Assembly: GCA_907165135.1 (NCBI GenBank)
Contig: OU015568.1
Span: 5,092,501-5,156,500, forward strand
Reading direction: 5' to 3'
DNA from: Oikopleura dioica
Taxonomy: Eukaryota > Chordata > Appendicularia > Copelata > Oikopleuridae
Length of the DNA: 64,000 bases
Below, piece by piece: positions 24,374 through 35,766 of this stretch. The translations under genes and the position numbers were made by a program. Each line of letters begins with the position of its first letter. Position 1 is the first letter of the stretch. The notes under the pieces are model-generated. The model did no database searches. It was not told the origin of the DNA and saw nothing but the letters and a program-made list of their open reading frames with translations.

Positions 24374-25442
24374 GAAAAGATTTCGAATTGTTTTTCTTTC
24401 TTATTGGATGTTCAAGGTCACTGAATGAAAATAAGCCATAATTTATGGTTCATAAATTATGCTTGTACAAATGTCATCTGTGTCCTTTTCATGTAAATAC
24501 AGTCTTGTCAAAATGCATTTTGTTGTTGAACTTAACCAACCTTGCTTACTGAACTAATAGCATGAACCCTGTTGCTTCATCCTGGTGTTTCCAATGTTCA
24601 TTTGGCCCTAATCCTCCCGCACACAAGATGTTATTCACGTCATGTAATAACATTATTAATGCTGAGCATTTCTTCGAGACGTCACAGACCATTTTTCCAA
24701 TTTTAACCCGATCAAACATTTTTGAAAATGGATTGTTACGTCTCCTTCTGGCAGTTGCAAGGCTGTCTATTTTCCATTCCTATCAACTCCCGAAAAAGCG
24801 CAAATCAAGACGCAAAGACGCAAGAAAAGACAATGTCTCAATTTCGGCAAAGCGAAGGCACTTTTATCGACTACACTTCCTGAATTCAAACAATTTTCTT
24901 CTATGTTTTTCTTCAAAATATAAGATTTTGACTTTTATTTCAGCTAATTAATGGTTTTAAAGAAATGTCTAGTTTCCTTTCCTAAACGAATTCCGAATTG
25001 CGAATCGCAGGAAAAATAGACAGTTAATCATAGGTCAATTAAGAAGAATAAGATAATTGCCAATAATTTGTTGGCTTATAAAACATTCAGAAGTGGGAGT
25101 CGATTATCTTTTTCTGGACCATGTTCCACATCAACATTAAGACATTAGCAGATTGACTGTCATCTGCGAAAGAAACGATTTTCGTTCCCATGGAGACACC
25201 CAACTGGGACTAATCATTTATCTTGATCGCCTTATAACCCTAACCCTAACCCTAAGGACCTCTCTTATTGGAAGTTTCTTGAATCACTCAGGCACTGAAT
25301 TAATTGCAATCCAAATACTTTGTGTCCTAGTCATTTTCATTTGCTCGCGAAAATAAACGTTAATATTTAACTATCGCTGCCGCTACTTATCTATTTCGCG
25401 CATTTCTAAATTTTATCTCGGAAATAAAAAATATTTGAAATC
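24374..25442. other. gene-free stretch with interstitial telomere repeat
   Basis: No supported exon in about 1.07 kb. The open frame at 24562-24951 has no splice or domain support. The only notable feature is the CCCTAA run at 25236-25255. Confidence 0.45.
25236..25255. repeat. interstitial telomere-type repeat
   Basis: Three CCCTAA units in a row, the chordate telomere repeat, inside a chromosome arm. Degenerate relatives occur at 27232-27332, 30741-30783 and 46374-46457. Confidence 0.8.
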
Positions 25443-26262
25443 ATGGAAGACGCAGAGAATAATTTCATGGACGCTATCGCCAAGTTTCAGGAGGCTTTCG
25501 AGCTTGTGAAAGAACATGGCGGTGGATCGGCCAGTTTGAGGGAAGAAATCGAAGAGCTGCAGGCGCAGGAGGCTGAGTTGGAAGAAGCGAAAGAAGAGCT
25601 GAAGGGGGAGTTTGAGGAGATTTGCAGGACGTATTTGGCGATGGAGGATGAAATGGCCGAATATGACCAGCTCAAGGTTCGATTTCCCAGCTTTTTGGCA
25701 GTTTTTTTTTACTAAAAATGGCAAATAAACGCGCAGAACTCGTCTTTATATTGCCAAAGAGACTGTTTTCAGCCAGATTTTTACCGAAAAAAAACCTTTT
25801 TAGTCATTTTTCATCCCTTTTTCAGGAAAATCTCCAAGCCGCTGCCGATGCACTTGGAATCGAAAACGCCAGCCTCAAGGAAATTCGAGAAGCAATCAAG
25901 GCAAAATGCGAAGAGCTCGGAACTGAAAACGCCAATTTGAAAGCACTCATCGAATCTCACGGAGATCTTGACGTAAAACTAAATATTTGATGTTCTCAAA
26001 TTTAAGTGATTGTTCAGGAAGAGGTCGAAATTCTCCAGGTTGAAGTTCAGTCCTATCAAGATGCTCTTGAACCGATGCAAGCTGAATTAGACAGGGTAAG
26101 TCTTTTGAAGAAATTTGAGAACTCTAGAGCGGTGTTTAGCTTGAAGCTGAAAATGAATCCGTCGGCGAAAAGTACAGAAAGTACCGAAGAAAGCTCAAGA
26201 AGCTCGAAAAACTTGCCGGAATCATTCGAGACAATGATGATTCATCTGATTTCTCAGACTAA
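25443..26262 (+). CDS. acidic coiled-coil protein, unknown
   Basis: Exons: 25443-25676, 25826-25972, 26018-26095, 26140-26262 (193 aa). It is almost wholly Glu/Lys/Leu heptads with a basic KYRKYRRKLKKL patch and an acidic C-terminus (DNDDSSDFSD). All introns are phase 0 and GT-AG. It probably forms a rod-like dimer; no family is assignable from composition alone. AATAAA at 26307. Confidence 0.7.
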
Positions 26263-26542
26263 CGAGTTCAATATTGGAACTGCTGCTCTAGAAACGCTTT
26301 TTCACCAATAAAAGTCTCAGAAAAACCTTTTCTATTTTATGAATATTTGTTTTACGATAATTCGAAAAAGCGAGGGAGGAATGAACATTTTAAGGTTTGG
26401 TTCATAACTCAAGTATCTAATTTATATTTAAGGTCGCAATTATTTCATCTTTTTCAAAAGGGAGAAAAGAAGATTTTTTCAACAAAAAGCTGAAAAATCC
26501 TGGTGCTTTAAGGCTTCTACTCGGAGTGTTAACTACTGGAAT

Positions 26543-26552
26543 TCTCTAGAAC
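26543..26552 (+). promoter_or_regulatory. fourth TCTCTAGAAC element
   Basis: Same decamer as in front of the three proteases, here 170 bp upstream of the ATG of a truncated gene copy. Without the flanking TCAGTT/GAGCC arrangement, its role is less certain. Confidence 0.35.
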
Positions 26553-26712
26553 ATGATCGCTTCCCTGAAAAGAGGATGGTGCCATCACACTTGACATGCT
26601 CGCCGGTCTGATCGCTGCGGTCAAACCAACAACAAGTGTTAGTGAGATTTCAAGCGGCGTTTGCATAAAATTTTTGCAAGATTATTCATCAAATTGTAGA
26701 TTTTATTTGAGC

Positions 26713-26929
26713 ATGGTTTTACCGAATAGCGAGAATGGGGATTTGTTCTCATATAAATTTAAATTCCTTCTATTCGTTGGGTCTTTCACATTTTTATCAT
26801 CGGCAAATACATATTTTTTTAAAGAGAATGCTCTCAACGAAGAACTTTACAGGTCGCCTACAACTGCTGATTTTAACCAAGATGAGAAGAGTCTCGAGGG
26901 ATTCGCCTGCCCCCTATCCGGCGGGTGAC
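26713..26929 (+). pseudogene. truncated copy of the fucosyltransferase first exon
   Basis: The encoded segment [16 protein letters not shown] ... [12 protein letters not shown] is a close match to the N-terminal membrane anchor of the full gene 840 bp downstream ([16 protein letters not shown] ... [12 protein letters not shown]). Homology ends shortly after, and unrelated GC-rich sequence leads to a stop. No catalytic part follows, so it is a partial tandem duplicate; it could still be transcribed. Confidence 0.75.
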
Positions 26930-27132
26930 AAAAATGACCGGACCACGCGGGTGACAAGCCCGCGATGCTCGAACTGCTCAACTCCGCAGGGAACAGCGAG
27001 TTGCGGTTGGAAATCGCTTATCAACCGTGGAGAATCATGATCAAAGAGACGTTTTGAGCTCGAGTTTATCCACACAAGGCTCATATTTTCAGAGGATCAA
27101 AATTATTTTCGACCCACAATTTTTAGAACAAT

Positions 27133-27332
27133 ACTTTATCCGGTTAAACCATTACACTAAACCATTACACCTACCGGGGTAGTAGGGGGTTATTGTTTGG
27201 GCTGCCCCTAAGTCTAAACCTAACCCAGGGGGCTACGCCCCCGGGACCCCCCCACCTAACGCCTAAACCAGGGGGTTTCGCCCCCCGGACCCCCCTTAAG
27301 AGTTCCCAGTCCCTAACCCTAACCATTAGCTC
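27133..27332. repeat. GC-rich hairpins with degenerate telomere-like units
   Basis: Two imperfect hairpins of the form AGGGGGC-TACG-GCCCCC are followed by runs of C, interspersed with CTAACC/CTAAACC units and ending in CCCTAACCCTAACC. Similar blocks occur at 30686-30783 and inside the transposon at 46321-46457, so it is a dispersed repeat family. Confidence 0.65.
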
Positions 27333-27550
27333 AGATTCTAGAGTTATTGGATGGCTCGAATCATAGGCCCGAATGATAACCCCTCTCTTCGCCTACCGGT
27401 TGTGCCTATCTCCTAGCGCGTTTCTCGCGGGTGCCTCAGCTGCTTCACCCAAGCGCCTCTCGCGCGCCCTTTTAGAATTCGCTCTAGCGAGTGCGTAGAG
27501 AAGATCTCTTTTCCCTCTTTTTTGCAAATTATTCAAAGCAAGAATTGTCG

Positions 27551-30500
27551 ATGATTTTATCGAAGATCAAGAATGGCGATTTGTTCAGTTTTAAATTTAA
27601 ATTTCTCTTATTTGTTGGATTTTTCTCATCGTCGATTTTTTATATTTTAAAAGAGAATGCTCTCAATGAAGAACCTTACAGATCCCATGTTACTGTTGAT
27701 TTTGACCACGATGAAAATCTTATCGAGAAAAAAGAGAAGATAATTATTCCAGTCAATCTTTACGGTCCAAACAACCAAATGATGGGCCTCCGTGAAAGTT
27801 TATTCATTACACGTCTCATGAATCGAACTTTTGTTGCTCCTCTATTTTTTCGACATCATACTACTGGGGGTCATCCCTTTTCCGAAGCGGCTCTTTTTAT
27901 CGATCAGGAAAATTTATCCAAAATGGTAAAAACAGTCAACTCAACTGATGTTCGGTCAATTTGCGGCGACTCATTCGATCTCATTCTTGATCATCGTCCA
28001 GCCTCAACATACGGTAGCGCTCGGATTGAAAAAACGTTCAAGTATTTTAAAATGAATTATGAAACATGGAACAGGAAATCGGCATTATCTTAAGCAACCG
28101 AAGTCGTCAAATTTTGGAATTTTTAATTATTGACAAATTGCTAATGGCAATTGTCAATGAAAAATTTATTTATCAATTATCAAGTATTCGATGAAGAAGT
28201 TATGCCGGTCAGAACAGAAAGGGTCCATCTAAAAAACATAGGATCTGAAGGAACTAAAGCTTTGACAAGATCTTTGAGCCAATACGAAGAAAAACGATGC
28301 ATTTTATTAAGGGGGAGGTCGACGAGAATCGGGATTTCCGTGACCAAGAATGCGGGAAACATGAAAAAATAGATTTTCAATTGATTTTTATCTTAACTCC
28401 GCAACTGGTTCTCGACATTTTTTGTCGATAAGGCCCTGTCCTCCTATTTCGAGATATTTGATTTGGAAGTTGAGCTTCGAAAAATATTTTTCATAATAAC
28501 TCGTAACAGAAAGGGAGGGCCCAGTTTTTTATTGATTAAATAGAATGCCCTTATCAAGAGCCTTCGAATGAGCCCACTCCTGTTCACTAACGACGCCCGG
28601 ATGGTGAAAATCATCTTTTTACGTCCGAGGCCTAGTAATGAGTATTTGCACTGACCTCCTGCACCCTTAGCCAAAAATAGGTCGCGCTAATCCCTCTCGG
28701 TGGCGCTTGGCACCGGAAAGTGTCATTAAAATCAGACTTGTTTTAGAAGGAAACTTTCTTATAACATTTTTATCCTGATGATATATCTGCATTTATGAGC
28801 TGAAAACATCTTTTTATAGTTTTTCGAACATTGAGATTTCGAAAATTTCATTAAAATGTCGAAATTCCGACCTTTTTTTGGAAGCAGTTGTAAGAATTTG
28901 AAGGAGATATAGTTGCGCTAGAGAAACCTAAAAGCGCCATGTGAAAGAACACATTGGTATGTCGACGAAGTTTCAGAAAATTATCTCAGCGGGAAGGTCT
29001 TTTCGACAAAAATTGTCAAGCTCCAGTTGGGGGGTTCTTGGGGCGCGCTCCATTTGGGGAGTTTAAGGACCCCCGCGAGATAGTCACCCTCTCGGCCCTA
29101 TAGCGCCAGCTGTGGTTAGATTAAAAGAAATCTCTGAACTCCTTTACTAGATTCTTAGATTAAAATATTTGCCTCTTAAATAAATTTTTTGAAAATTAAA
29201 GTCAATTTCGTCGTGAAAGGCAGTCAAAAATGGCCAATTTCGAAAAAACCGTTTGGGACTCCCTTAAGGGGGGTCGACGAGAATTTTTTCTGAGGTGATC
29301 GTAATTTCGCGTTTACACATGGTCTGTGCAAGAATCTTATATTTTTGGAATCTACAGATCCTCGCGAATCTGTTGAGCCTATAATCATTCGATTAAAATA
29401 AGATTAAGGGTATAAAATTATGAAAAATGTAAATAAAATGACTATTTTATGTGCATTTTCGCGAAAATGCCCCTACTTTAATGGCATTTTTGACCGATTC
29501 TTCTGGCGAAAATTTTTTCTACTTCTCGCCGGTTAATTTTTTCAGCCCTTTTTCATTTGCCGTTAAATTCAGATTTTGCCTTTCTGATCCGCATTTTTGG
29601 TCACGGAAATCCCGATTCTCGTTGACCCCCTCCTTAAGATACACATATGGTTATCTCGACTGGACTTCGCTGTTCCGCAATCAATTTAAAAATTTGAAGC
29701 CCTTCGTCGACTCAGATTTCGAGCTCATCAAAGAAACCATCAAAGCAACTGTTCGACCGAAGAAAATCAAGAGTCTAGCTGAGAAAATTGTGTCAATCAT
29801 CAAATTCGAAGGACTTAAAGAGCACAAAATGGCGGCTTTCCATTGGAGATACGATTTAAATGACTGGGGAGCTCATGAGGATGATTATAAGGCACTTATG
29901 AAAAATGTGCTTGCAATTAGGGACAGACCCGAATACTTAGCGGAATTCATTCAACAAGAGCTTGGGAAGAGGAACATTTCGAGACTGGTGATCTTTTGTC
30001 CTCCAAGAAATGGGTGAATTTTTTCAGAAAAAACGCACGAATAAGACATAAAATTTGACCCAAAATTAATGATCACGGCTTCGTGGAGCAGCTTCGTTCA
30101 ATCATTGATGATAAAAAAATTTTCACTGAAAAAGAAATTCTTTCACTTTTTCGATCTGATCTGGATAAAATTGATGGCGACACCGAGATCTCTCTTGTCG
30201 AACAAGAGATTTGCTTTCTTTCTGATTTTTTCCTGTTCTCAGAAAAATCTTCTTGGAGCATGAATATAAATCTCGAACGAGTTATTGATGGAAGAACTGA
30301 TAATTTATTCAATTTGGATTTTCCTATTATAAAAGAAAATTGCGATATGGGGATAAGAATGGGTAGCAAAGACGAGTTTGGGGTTTTTCCTTTAGTTTCT
30401 TTTCCAGGCAGCGGAAATACGTAAGTACCAAAAAATTGTTATAATTGATAACCGGATACCCTCTGTTCGCCGGGATATCCTCGGTTCGCCGGGATTCGGG

Positions 30501-32107
30501 GAAAAAATTCCCGGCGAACCGAGCGTCATCCCTGATATTTTTTCAGGCACTACAAAGGAGCTTACTTTTTTGGTAACCAGGCCCAATAATTCGTTGCAAC
30601 GAAATATTCGTTAGGAAAACGAATTATTCGTCAGAGTAAAAAACTTTGATGAAGTAGTAAACCGACCCAAAATGAACAGAACCCCCCTTTAGATCTAACC
30701 CAGGGGGCTTTGCCCTTCGGAAACTCTCGTCATTGAGCTTATTTACCTAACCCTTACCCCTTACCCTAATCATAATCCTAACCAATCATATGAGAACCTT
30801 AGGAATATCATTATCGCTTCATACGCTTACTTTTTTCGTAGTTGGACACGAATGCTGCTTGAAAAATCAACTGGAATTTATACAGGAAGCATTTACAATG
30901 ACCAACCATTGTTCAAAGCTGGTATGCTCGGCGAAATCACTCTTCCTAAAGATGGTGAGACTCTCTTCCAAAAATCGCATGACATCAAGGACGAACAAAT
31001 TTCAAATCCAAGAGGGATACTTTTTCTTCTTCGAAACCCATTTGAAGCGGTTGTGGCCGAATGGAAACGTAGATTGACAAAGGGACATACGTCAGATGTA
31101 GAAGAGAATGTTTTCAAGGGCGAAGAATGGCAAAATAAGGGCAGTTATTTTTTGAAGAAATGGAGAACTCTTGCGAAAGAAGTAATTGACGTTTATTTAG
31201 GAAGGGTCGATTCCAATGTACTTAGGGTTTTTATCAGATCAGTTTGCGAGGCGAAGTTAATATATTTAAATATTCTGAAAAGAAAATAAATTGATCTTTT
31301 GAAAGAAAACAAAAACGTTTCACTTCACGTATTTTTTTATGAAAACTTGAAGGCTGATGCTTTACATGAAATGGAACAAATTCTTGATTTTATTGCGCAA
31401 GAGGATTATTTTCATGTTTCTGATCGTAGCACTCGAATGAATTGTTTGAAAAATGTAAGTCCTACTTGCAATACGAAACATGGCTTTTCAAATTTATTCA
31501 AATTTGCTTTTAAGGGGGTAGAACTAGGATTTTCGAAAATAGCCAATTCTAGACCGGTGCTCAAAGCCAGGCAAGCTAAGATATTCAAATTCTCTCTTCA
31601 GCTGAAGATAGAGCAAACTTAGATCTAATAACCTTTTTCTTAAAATATTTTTCGTCATCAAATTTTTGGCGGTAAAGAGGGAAACACCAACCTATCTCAT
31701 CGAAAATCGCCATTTTAGCCTATTCGCGTCCTCAAATTTCTCGAGTCACGTGACTAGTCAAATTTTTTTAATTTTATTTTTTGATAGTTTAACGCGTTTT
31801 CTCGCAACATCTATGAGGAAATTTCGTTAGAATAAGTAAAAACAGGTTTTTCTTATTTAAAAGGGCTCTCGAATATCACTTTTTTCGAAAAATCTAGTTC
31901 TACCCCCTTAAATATTATTTATTTGAGACGCTTGAAGAAACTGAAAAATTTCATCGACCAAAGAAGAAGCCGTCTTTCGAATATTTTACGAAACCAATGA
32001 TTGAAAAAGGAAATCAATATATCAATGAAGTTTACGATCTATTGGAACAGAACAATTTCCCTACTTTTGAGAAACGGAGCTATTTGAAACAAAACACAGC
32101 TTCGTAA
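27551..32107 (+). CDS. O-fucosyltransferase-like / WSCD-like sulfotransferase fusion
   Basis: Predicted Golgi type II membrane enzyme of about 680 aa. Exons: 27551-28073, 28185-28311, 29639-30011, 30089-30420, 30842-31200, 31306-31454, 31928-32107; all phases agree. An N-terminal anchor ([20 protein letters not shown]) precedes a GDP-fucose O-fucosyltransferase-like domain ([20 protein letters not shown]..., [23 protein letters not shown]). Without any stop, exon 30089-30420 continues into a sulfotransferase with PAPS-binding [25 protein letters not shown] and FFYENLKAD, as in WSCD proteins. Fucose transfer and sulfation by one chain is inference. Introns 31201-31305 (GA-AG) and 28074-28184, 28312-29638 and 30012-30088 (GG-AG) are non-canonical; the first and the last of those GG-AG junctions are the weakest. 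Possible alternatives are a pseudogene or two genes. Confidence 0.72.
28311..29633. mobile_element. TTAA-flanked transposon forming an intron
   Basis: A 1323-bp element with long inverted ends (about 45 bp well matched, starting GG[GA]GG[AG]GGTC[GA]ACGAG) between two TTAA copies (28307-28310 and 29634-29637). TTAA duplication is typical of piggyBac-type transposons. No transposase-length frame is present. Removing the element plus one TTAA rejoins [11 protein letters not shown] exactly. A second TTAA plus GGGGGGTCGACGAG motif inside, at 29264-29281, suggests a nested or composite element. Confidence 0.85.
30480..30523. repeat. 15-bp perfect hairpin in an intron
   Basis: CTCGGTTCGCCGGGA, a 14-nt loop, and the exact complement (30509-30523), in the 421-nt intron between the two enzyme halves. 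An extra direct copy of TTCGCCGGGAT lies just upstream at about 30466. The rest of the intron carries the AACCCAGGGGGC/telomere-like repeat. Confidence 0.7.
31514..31907. mobile_element. second TTAA-flanked MITE
   Basis: A 394-bp element with inverted ends GGGGGTAGAACTAG[G]ATTTTTCGAAAA between TTAA at 31510-31513 and 31908-31911. It occupies most of intron 31455-31927. No coding capacity. The G-rich first bases resemble the larger TTAA element in the same gene. Confidence 0.82.
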
Positions 32108-32142
32108 GTTAAATAGAATATTGAAAATATGGCTGTCTGAAT

Positions 32143-33847
32143 TTATTTTGCGATAATTCGCCTAAACGGAATGAAAGTAATTATGCTGAAAACAAGCAGG
32201 GCAAACATTATGCAGACATTTGTTAGCAGATTTATCGATGTGTTGATGAAGAAGCAGATCGCGCAGGAACCAGCATCAAGGAACTAGAAAATCGTGAGTC
32301 ATCAAATTTGCGGGCATCAAACCTGATAGAGGGCAAAAGCATAGGATGTCTGGCCCGCAAAACCTTCCGTTACAGAAGAATAGACGACATTCTTATAGAC
32401 TGTGTAGCAAAAACCATTTGCAAAAGCGATATAAAGAACGAGTTCTCTTTTCACAGAATCAAATCCCTTTGGCTGTTCGTCAGTAGCCGCGATATTTGCG
32501 GAAAACGGATGATTAAGCAGGACGAAGACCAACATACTAAGCATCAAAACACTGTTGCAAAGCACAATTGTCACTCTTGAAAAGCGATTCATGATTTTTG
32601 AACCAAAGACAAAAATTCCACCGCCGATTATTCCTCCAACACCGGTCATTAATCCGCATAGTCCTACAGCAGCACTAGCATTTTCGAGGTTCTTTGAATT
32701 TCCGACTGCTGTTGGGTAGACGCCAGTGTAAAATCCGAGGAAAAATCCATCGAAAATGATGAAAGGCGCGAATAAAAGCATCTTTTTCGTGACTTTAAGC
32801 GGCTCATAAGCAAAATTACTACTGAAAATTCAATATTTCTAGAGCCATTCCTAAAAGCTTGAAAGAGCATTTGACTGAATTCACGAACTTCTGTATTCCA
32901 GAGCTCCCATCATCATTTTTGCTTTTGAATCGTTTCTCCAACCCGAGGCATTGTGACTTCAGCGTAAACAGCAATCCACAACCGGTCGAACCGAGAATCG
33001 CGAAAATCGTAAAAATCTGCTTCCTCATCTCAGTATCCACGTACTCTTTCCCCTGCCAAGCGAACATAATGTACAAGTTTCCAGCAAGAAGAGAGCATTG
33101 AAAGATCCCCCAAAAAGTCCCGCTATTTCGCGCCATCAGTTTTTCTGTCCCAGATTGGTGGTGTAGAAAATCTCCTTGAGCCGTCCAAAGAAATGCCGCT
33201 CCAAGACCGTTGAGTGCCGAAACACTGTAGAGAAAGCCTGGAACTGGGTTGAGATACGTCAATATGTAGAGAACATAGGTCGCGGCGGCGATGAACTAGA
33301 ATTTCGGTCACTTTTGAAAGCAAGAAAACTCTTACCATCGTCGTCTTATGGCCAACAAAAGCAACTACCCCAGGAGCAGCGAAATTCGACAAGCAAAAGG
33401 TAATATAAACGATCGACAGGGAAATGTACCCATCTCCGAATTTCTGGTCAACGAACGATTTCTTCACTTTTTTCTCTTTTTCTTCAAAAGTAATGTTCTC
33501 TCCCTTCGACTCTTCCGGCCAGTTAGAGCTGTTGAACTCAAAAAAGGCGTCGTCAATTTCTAGGTTTTCAACAGTTTCGAGTTTAAGCGAGTCGATGATG
33601 TATTTTCCAGCCATGGAAGTTGTTAAAAACGCTTTATTGAGAAATAAGAATTGAATTTTTTGATTTTTTTTCATGAAAAATATACTTTTTCTCTCCCTTT
33701 TCCTGTAAAAACCAGCATAAAAGCGAACCCACACATGAGCACGTTAAACATTTTCCACCCATTAGTCAGCCCTTCTTCGCTTTCTTCTACTTTCAGTTCC
33801 TCTTTCTGCATCTTTTCGCCCTCTTCTTGACTTGGAATATCTTTCAT
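32143..33847 (-). CDS. UNC93-like multipass membrane protein
   Basis: Member of the UNC93/MFS-like family; vertebrate UNC93A is a solute-carrier-like protein and C. elegans UNC-93 regulates a potassium channel. Minus exons: 33847-33703, 33631-33336, 33295-32859, 32821-32323, 32283-32143 (505 aa, normal length). The diagnostic segment is SALNGLGAAFLWTAQGDFL, followed by serial hydrophobic helices and a final TM in the short last exon. Intron 33702-33632 has GA-AG ends, proven by frame (MLVFT/AFLTTS). Intron 32858-32822 fits GC-AG; a GA donor 28 nt upstream is an alternative. Convergent with the fusion enzyme (35 bp between stops) and divergent from the Kir gene. Confidence 0.85.
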
Positions 33848-34146
33848 CTCGACTCAGAAGGGGTGGTGCCTGGTAGAAGCAATTCTTGCTGTGAGTTTGC
33901 CGCAAGGGCCGAGTTAATCTGACAGAACGCCACTCGATCTTGCTCAGGTGCATTTCTGAAATTTTTCGACCTCCGCTGTGGGAATATTTTATTGTTAAGA
34001 AAATATCTCCTCGGACTGCAATTTGAACTTTCTACTACGAAAAAATCACGAATTAGGAAGTTTGAATGACTTGATCTTTTATGGAATTTGACATAAAGCC
34101 TTTCTTTCCGCAATAAAAAGCATACACTGCCTCGAAATCATCAAAA

Positions 34147-35699
34147 ATGGGGTTCAAAAGAGAATCAACCCACAGATCAAAAGACCTTGCCAAGAAAAAA
34201 GCGCCTCTTCTCCCTCGTTTTATGAAAAAAAATGGCGAATGCAACATCCGTCAAGACTCAAAAGATAAATTCGAGCGATTCATTTCGGACTTTTTTACAA
34301 CAATTATTGATTTGCCATTCGGAGTATTTATGATTTTTTACTTCTCAATGACATTTTTTGGGTGGATTATTTTCTCTTCTGCTTATTATTTGGATGCGAA
34401 GGTTCGAGGAGATATTGACTATTACAGCGCGAGGGAGAAAATGGACAGACTGACGGTCGAATTTCAGGATAGTTCCAAAGCAATTGGGAGGATCAGAAGA
34501 TTTTCTCCACAGCAATTGATTGAGTTTTCGGTCGAAAACGGAGCCGTAGAGAACAAACTGACAGAAAAGGATCTTTTCTTCCTCAGGTTCATCTTTTCAT
34601 TCCCCTGATTTTTCAATTTTTCGCTAGAAATTTGGACCAAGGCCCTGGTCGAAAATTCTACTGGCTCGTCAATGATACTCACTACCAACGGCCAGTTTGC
34701 TTTGAGCATGTTTACTCCTTCCGAACCGCCTTTCTCTTCTTTCTCGAAACAGAGACTACAGTTGGATATGGCAAGCGAGCTGTAACTGTTCATTGTCCTG
34801 AGGCAATCGTGTTTTTGATCATTCAATGTCTTCTCGGAACACTTGTCGATGCCTTCATGGTCGGTTGTATTTTTATCAAGATTTCAAAACCTCAGGTTCG
34901 TGATTTTTTGCTGATGGTGCGTAAGGGGCTCTAGAATCAAAACGACACGCTGATCTTCTCGGAAAAGGCAGTCATCGCGATACGAGATGGGAGACACACC
35001 TTCATGTTCCGGGTGGCAAATCTTCGCAACTCGCTCTTTGTCAAATGCATCTGCAAGGTCAAATTCATCAAATCCAAGCAGACGATCGAGGCAAGCCCAC
35101 TTATTCACACCCAAAACAAACATGCTTTTAGGGGGAATTCTTGCCGATGGATCAGAAGGACATGGACATTGGAAACATGACAGGAGCTGACAGATTGTTT
35201 CTCGTGACGCCGATGATAATTGAACATGAAATAAATGAGAAAAGCCCGCTGTGGACCATCAGCTAGGGTATTTGAGAGAATCATAGAAGAGAATATCTCA
35301 GATTATTGAATTTCCAAAAAGCAAAGCCAATATGCTGAATGAGCACTTTGAAATCATCGTGCTCTTGGAAGGCGTTTGCGAAGCGACTGGGCAAAGCTCT
35401 CAAGCAAGAACGAGCTATACCAATACTGAAATTCTTTGGGGGTATCGATTCAACCCATTACTGACAATCAGCGGACCAAACAATTCATATTCGACGGATT
35501 ACTCGATGTTCGACGAAATCTACGAGGTGCCAATGACGGAAAATTCTGCTCAATATATTTCTATGAAAAAGAAAAAGGGTCGAGTTTCTCCTTTAGGGTA
35601 AGATTTAGGTGATCTTCAAAAACGAGAATATTTAGGCGAAAACTTGGGAAATCGGTAGAAAAGATGCGAATTATGAAAATTTACAGTAACGATGCTTGA
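34147..35699 (+). CDS. inward-rectifier potassium channel (Kir)
   Basis: Tetrameric plasma-membrane K+ channel. Exons: 34147-34586, 34628-34895, 34935-35090, 35132-35261, 35327-35597, 35636-35699 (442 aa, normal for Kir). TM1 ([19 protein letters not shown]), pore [10 protein letters not shown], and TM2 with Asp in LVDAFMVG at the strong-rectification position. The cytoplasmic domain has [37 protein letters not shown] and the ARTSY...EILWGYRF signature. Two introns (35091-35131 and 35262-35326) begin GC; unspliced, each gives a frameshift or stop inside conserved sequence. The loop before the pore is long. No G-beta-gamma or ATP-specific feature was assigned. About 300 bp separates it from divergent UNC93. 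Confidence 0.92.
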
Positions 35700-35766
35700 A
35701 AAATGACGACTATAAGTTTTCTGCAAGTGAAATAAAGAATTTATTATAATTAATTCTCAGTCGGAA

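Noticed and set aside
24562-24951. 129-codon open frame
   Set aside because: Begins without a promoter or acceptor, composition is random-like and no motif is present.
27142-27332. True telomere end
   Set aside because: CCCTAA units are few and degenerate, and genes continue on both sides, so they are interstitial.
30013-30045. Canonical GT donor at the end of the fucosyltransferase exon 3
   Set aside because: No AG downstream gives the frame of the next conserved exon without a stop; a GG-AG junction fits, but this junction remains the weakest of the model.
32105-32289. Extra 3' exon for the fusion enzyme after the GTAAGT at its stop
   Set aside because: The candidate exon lies wholly over the last UNC93 exon on the other strand, which encodes a proper final membrane helix. 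The TAA at 32107 was kept as the stop, though the GTAAGT overlap is noted.
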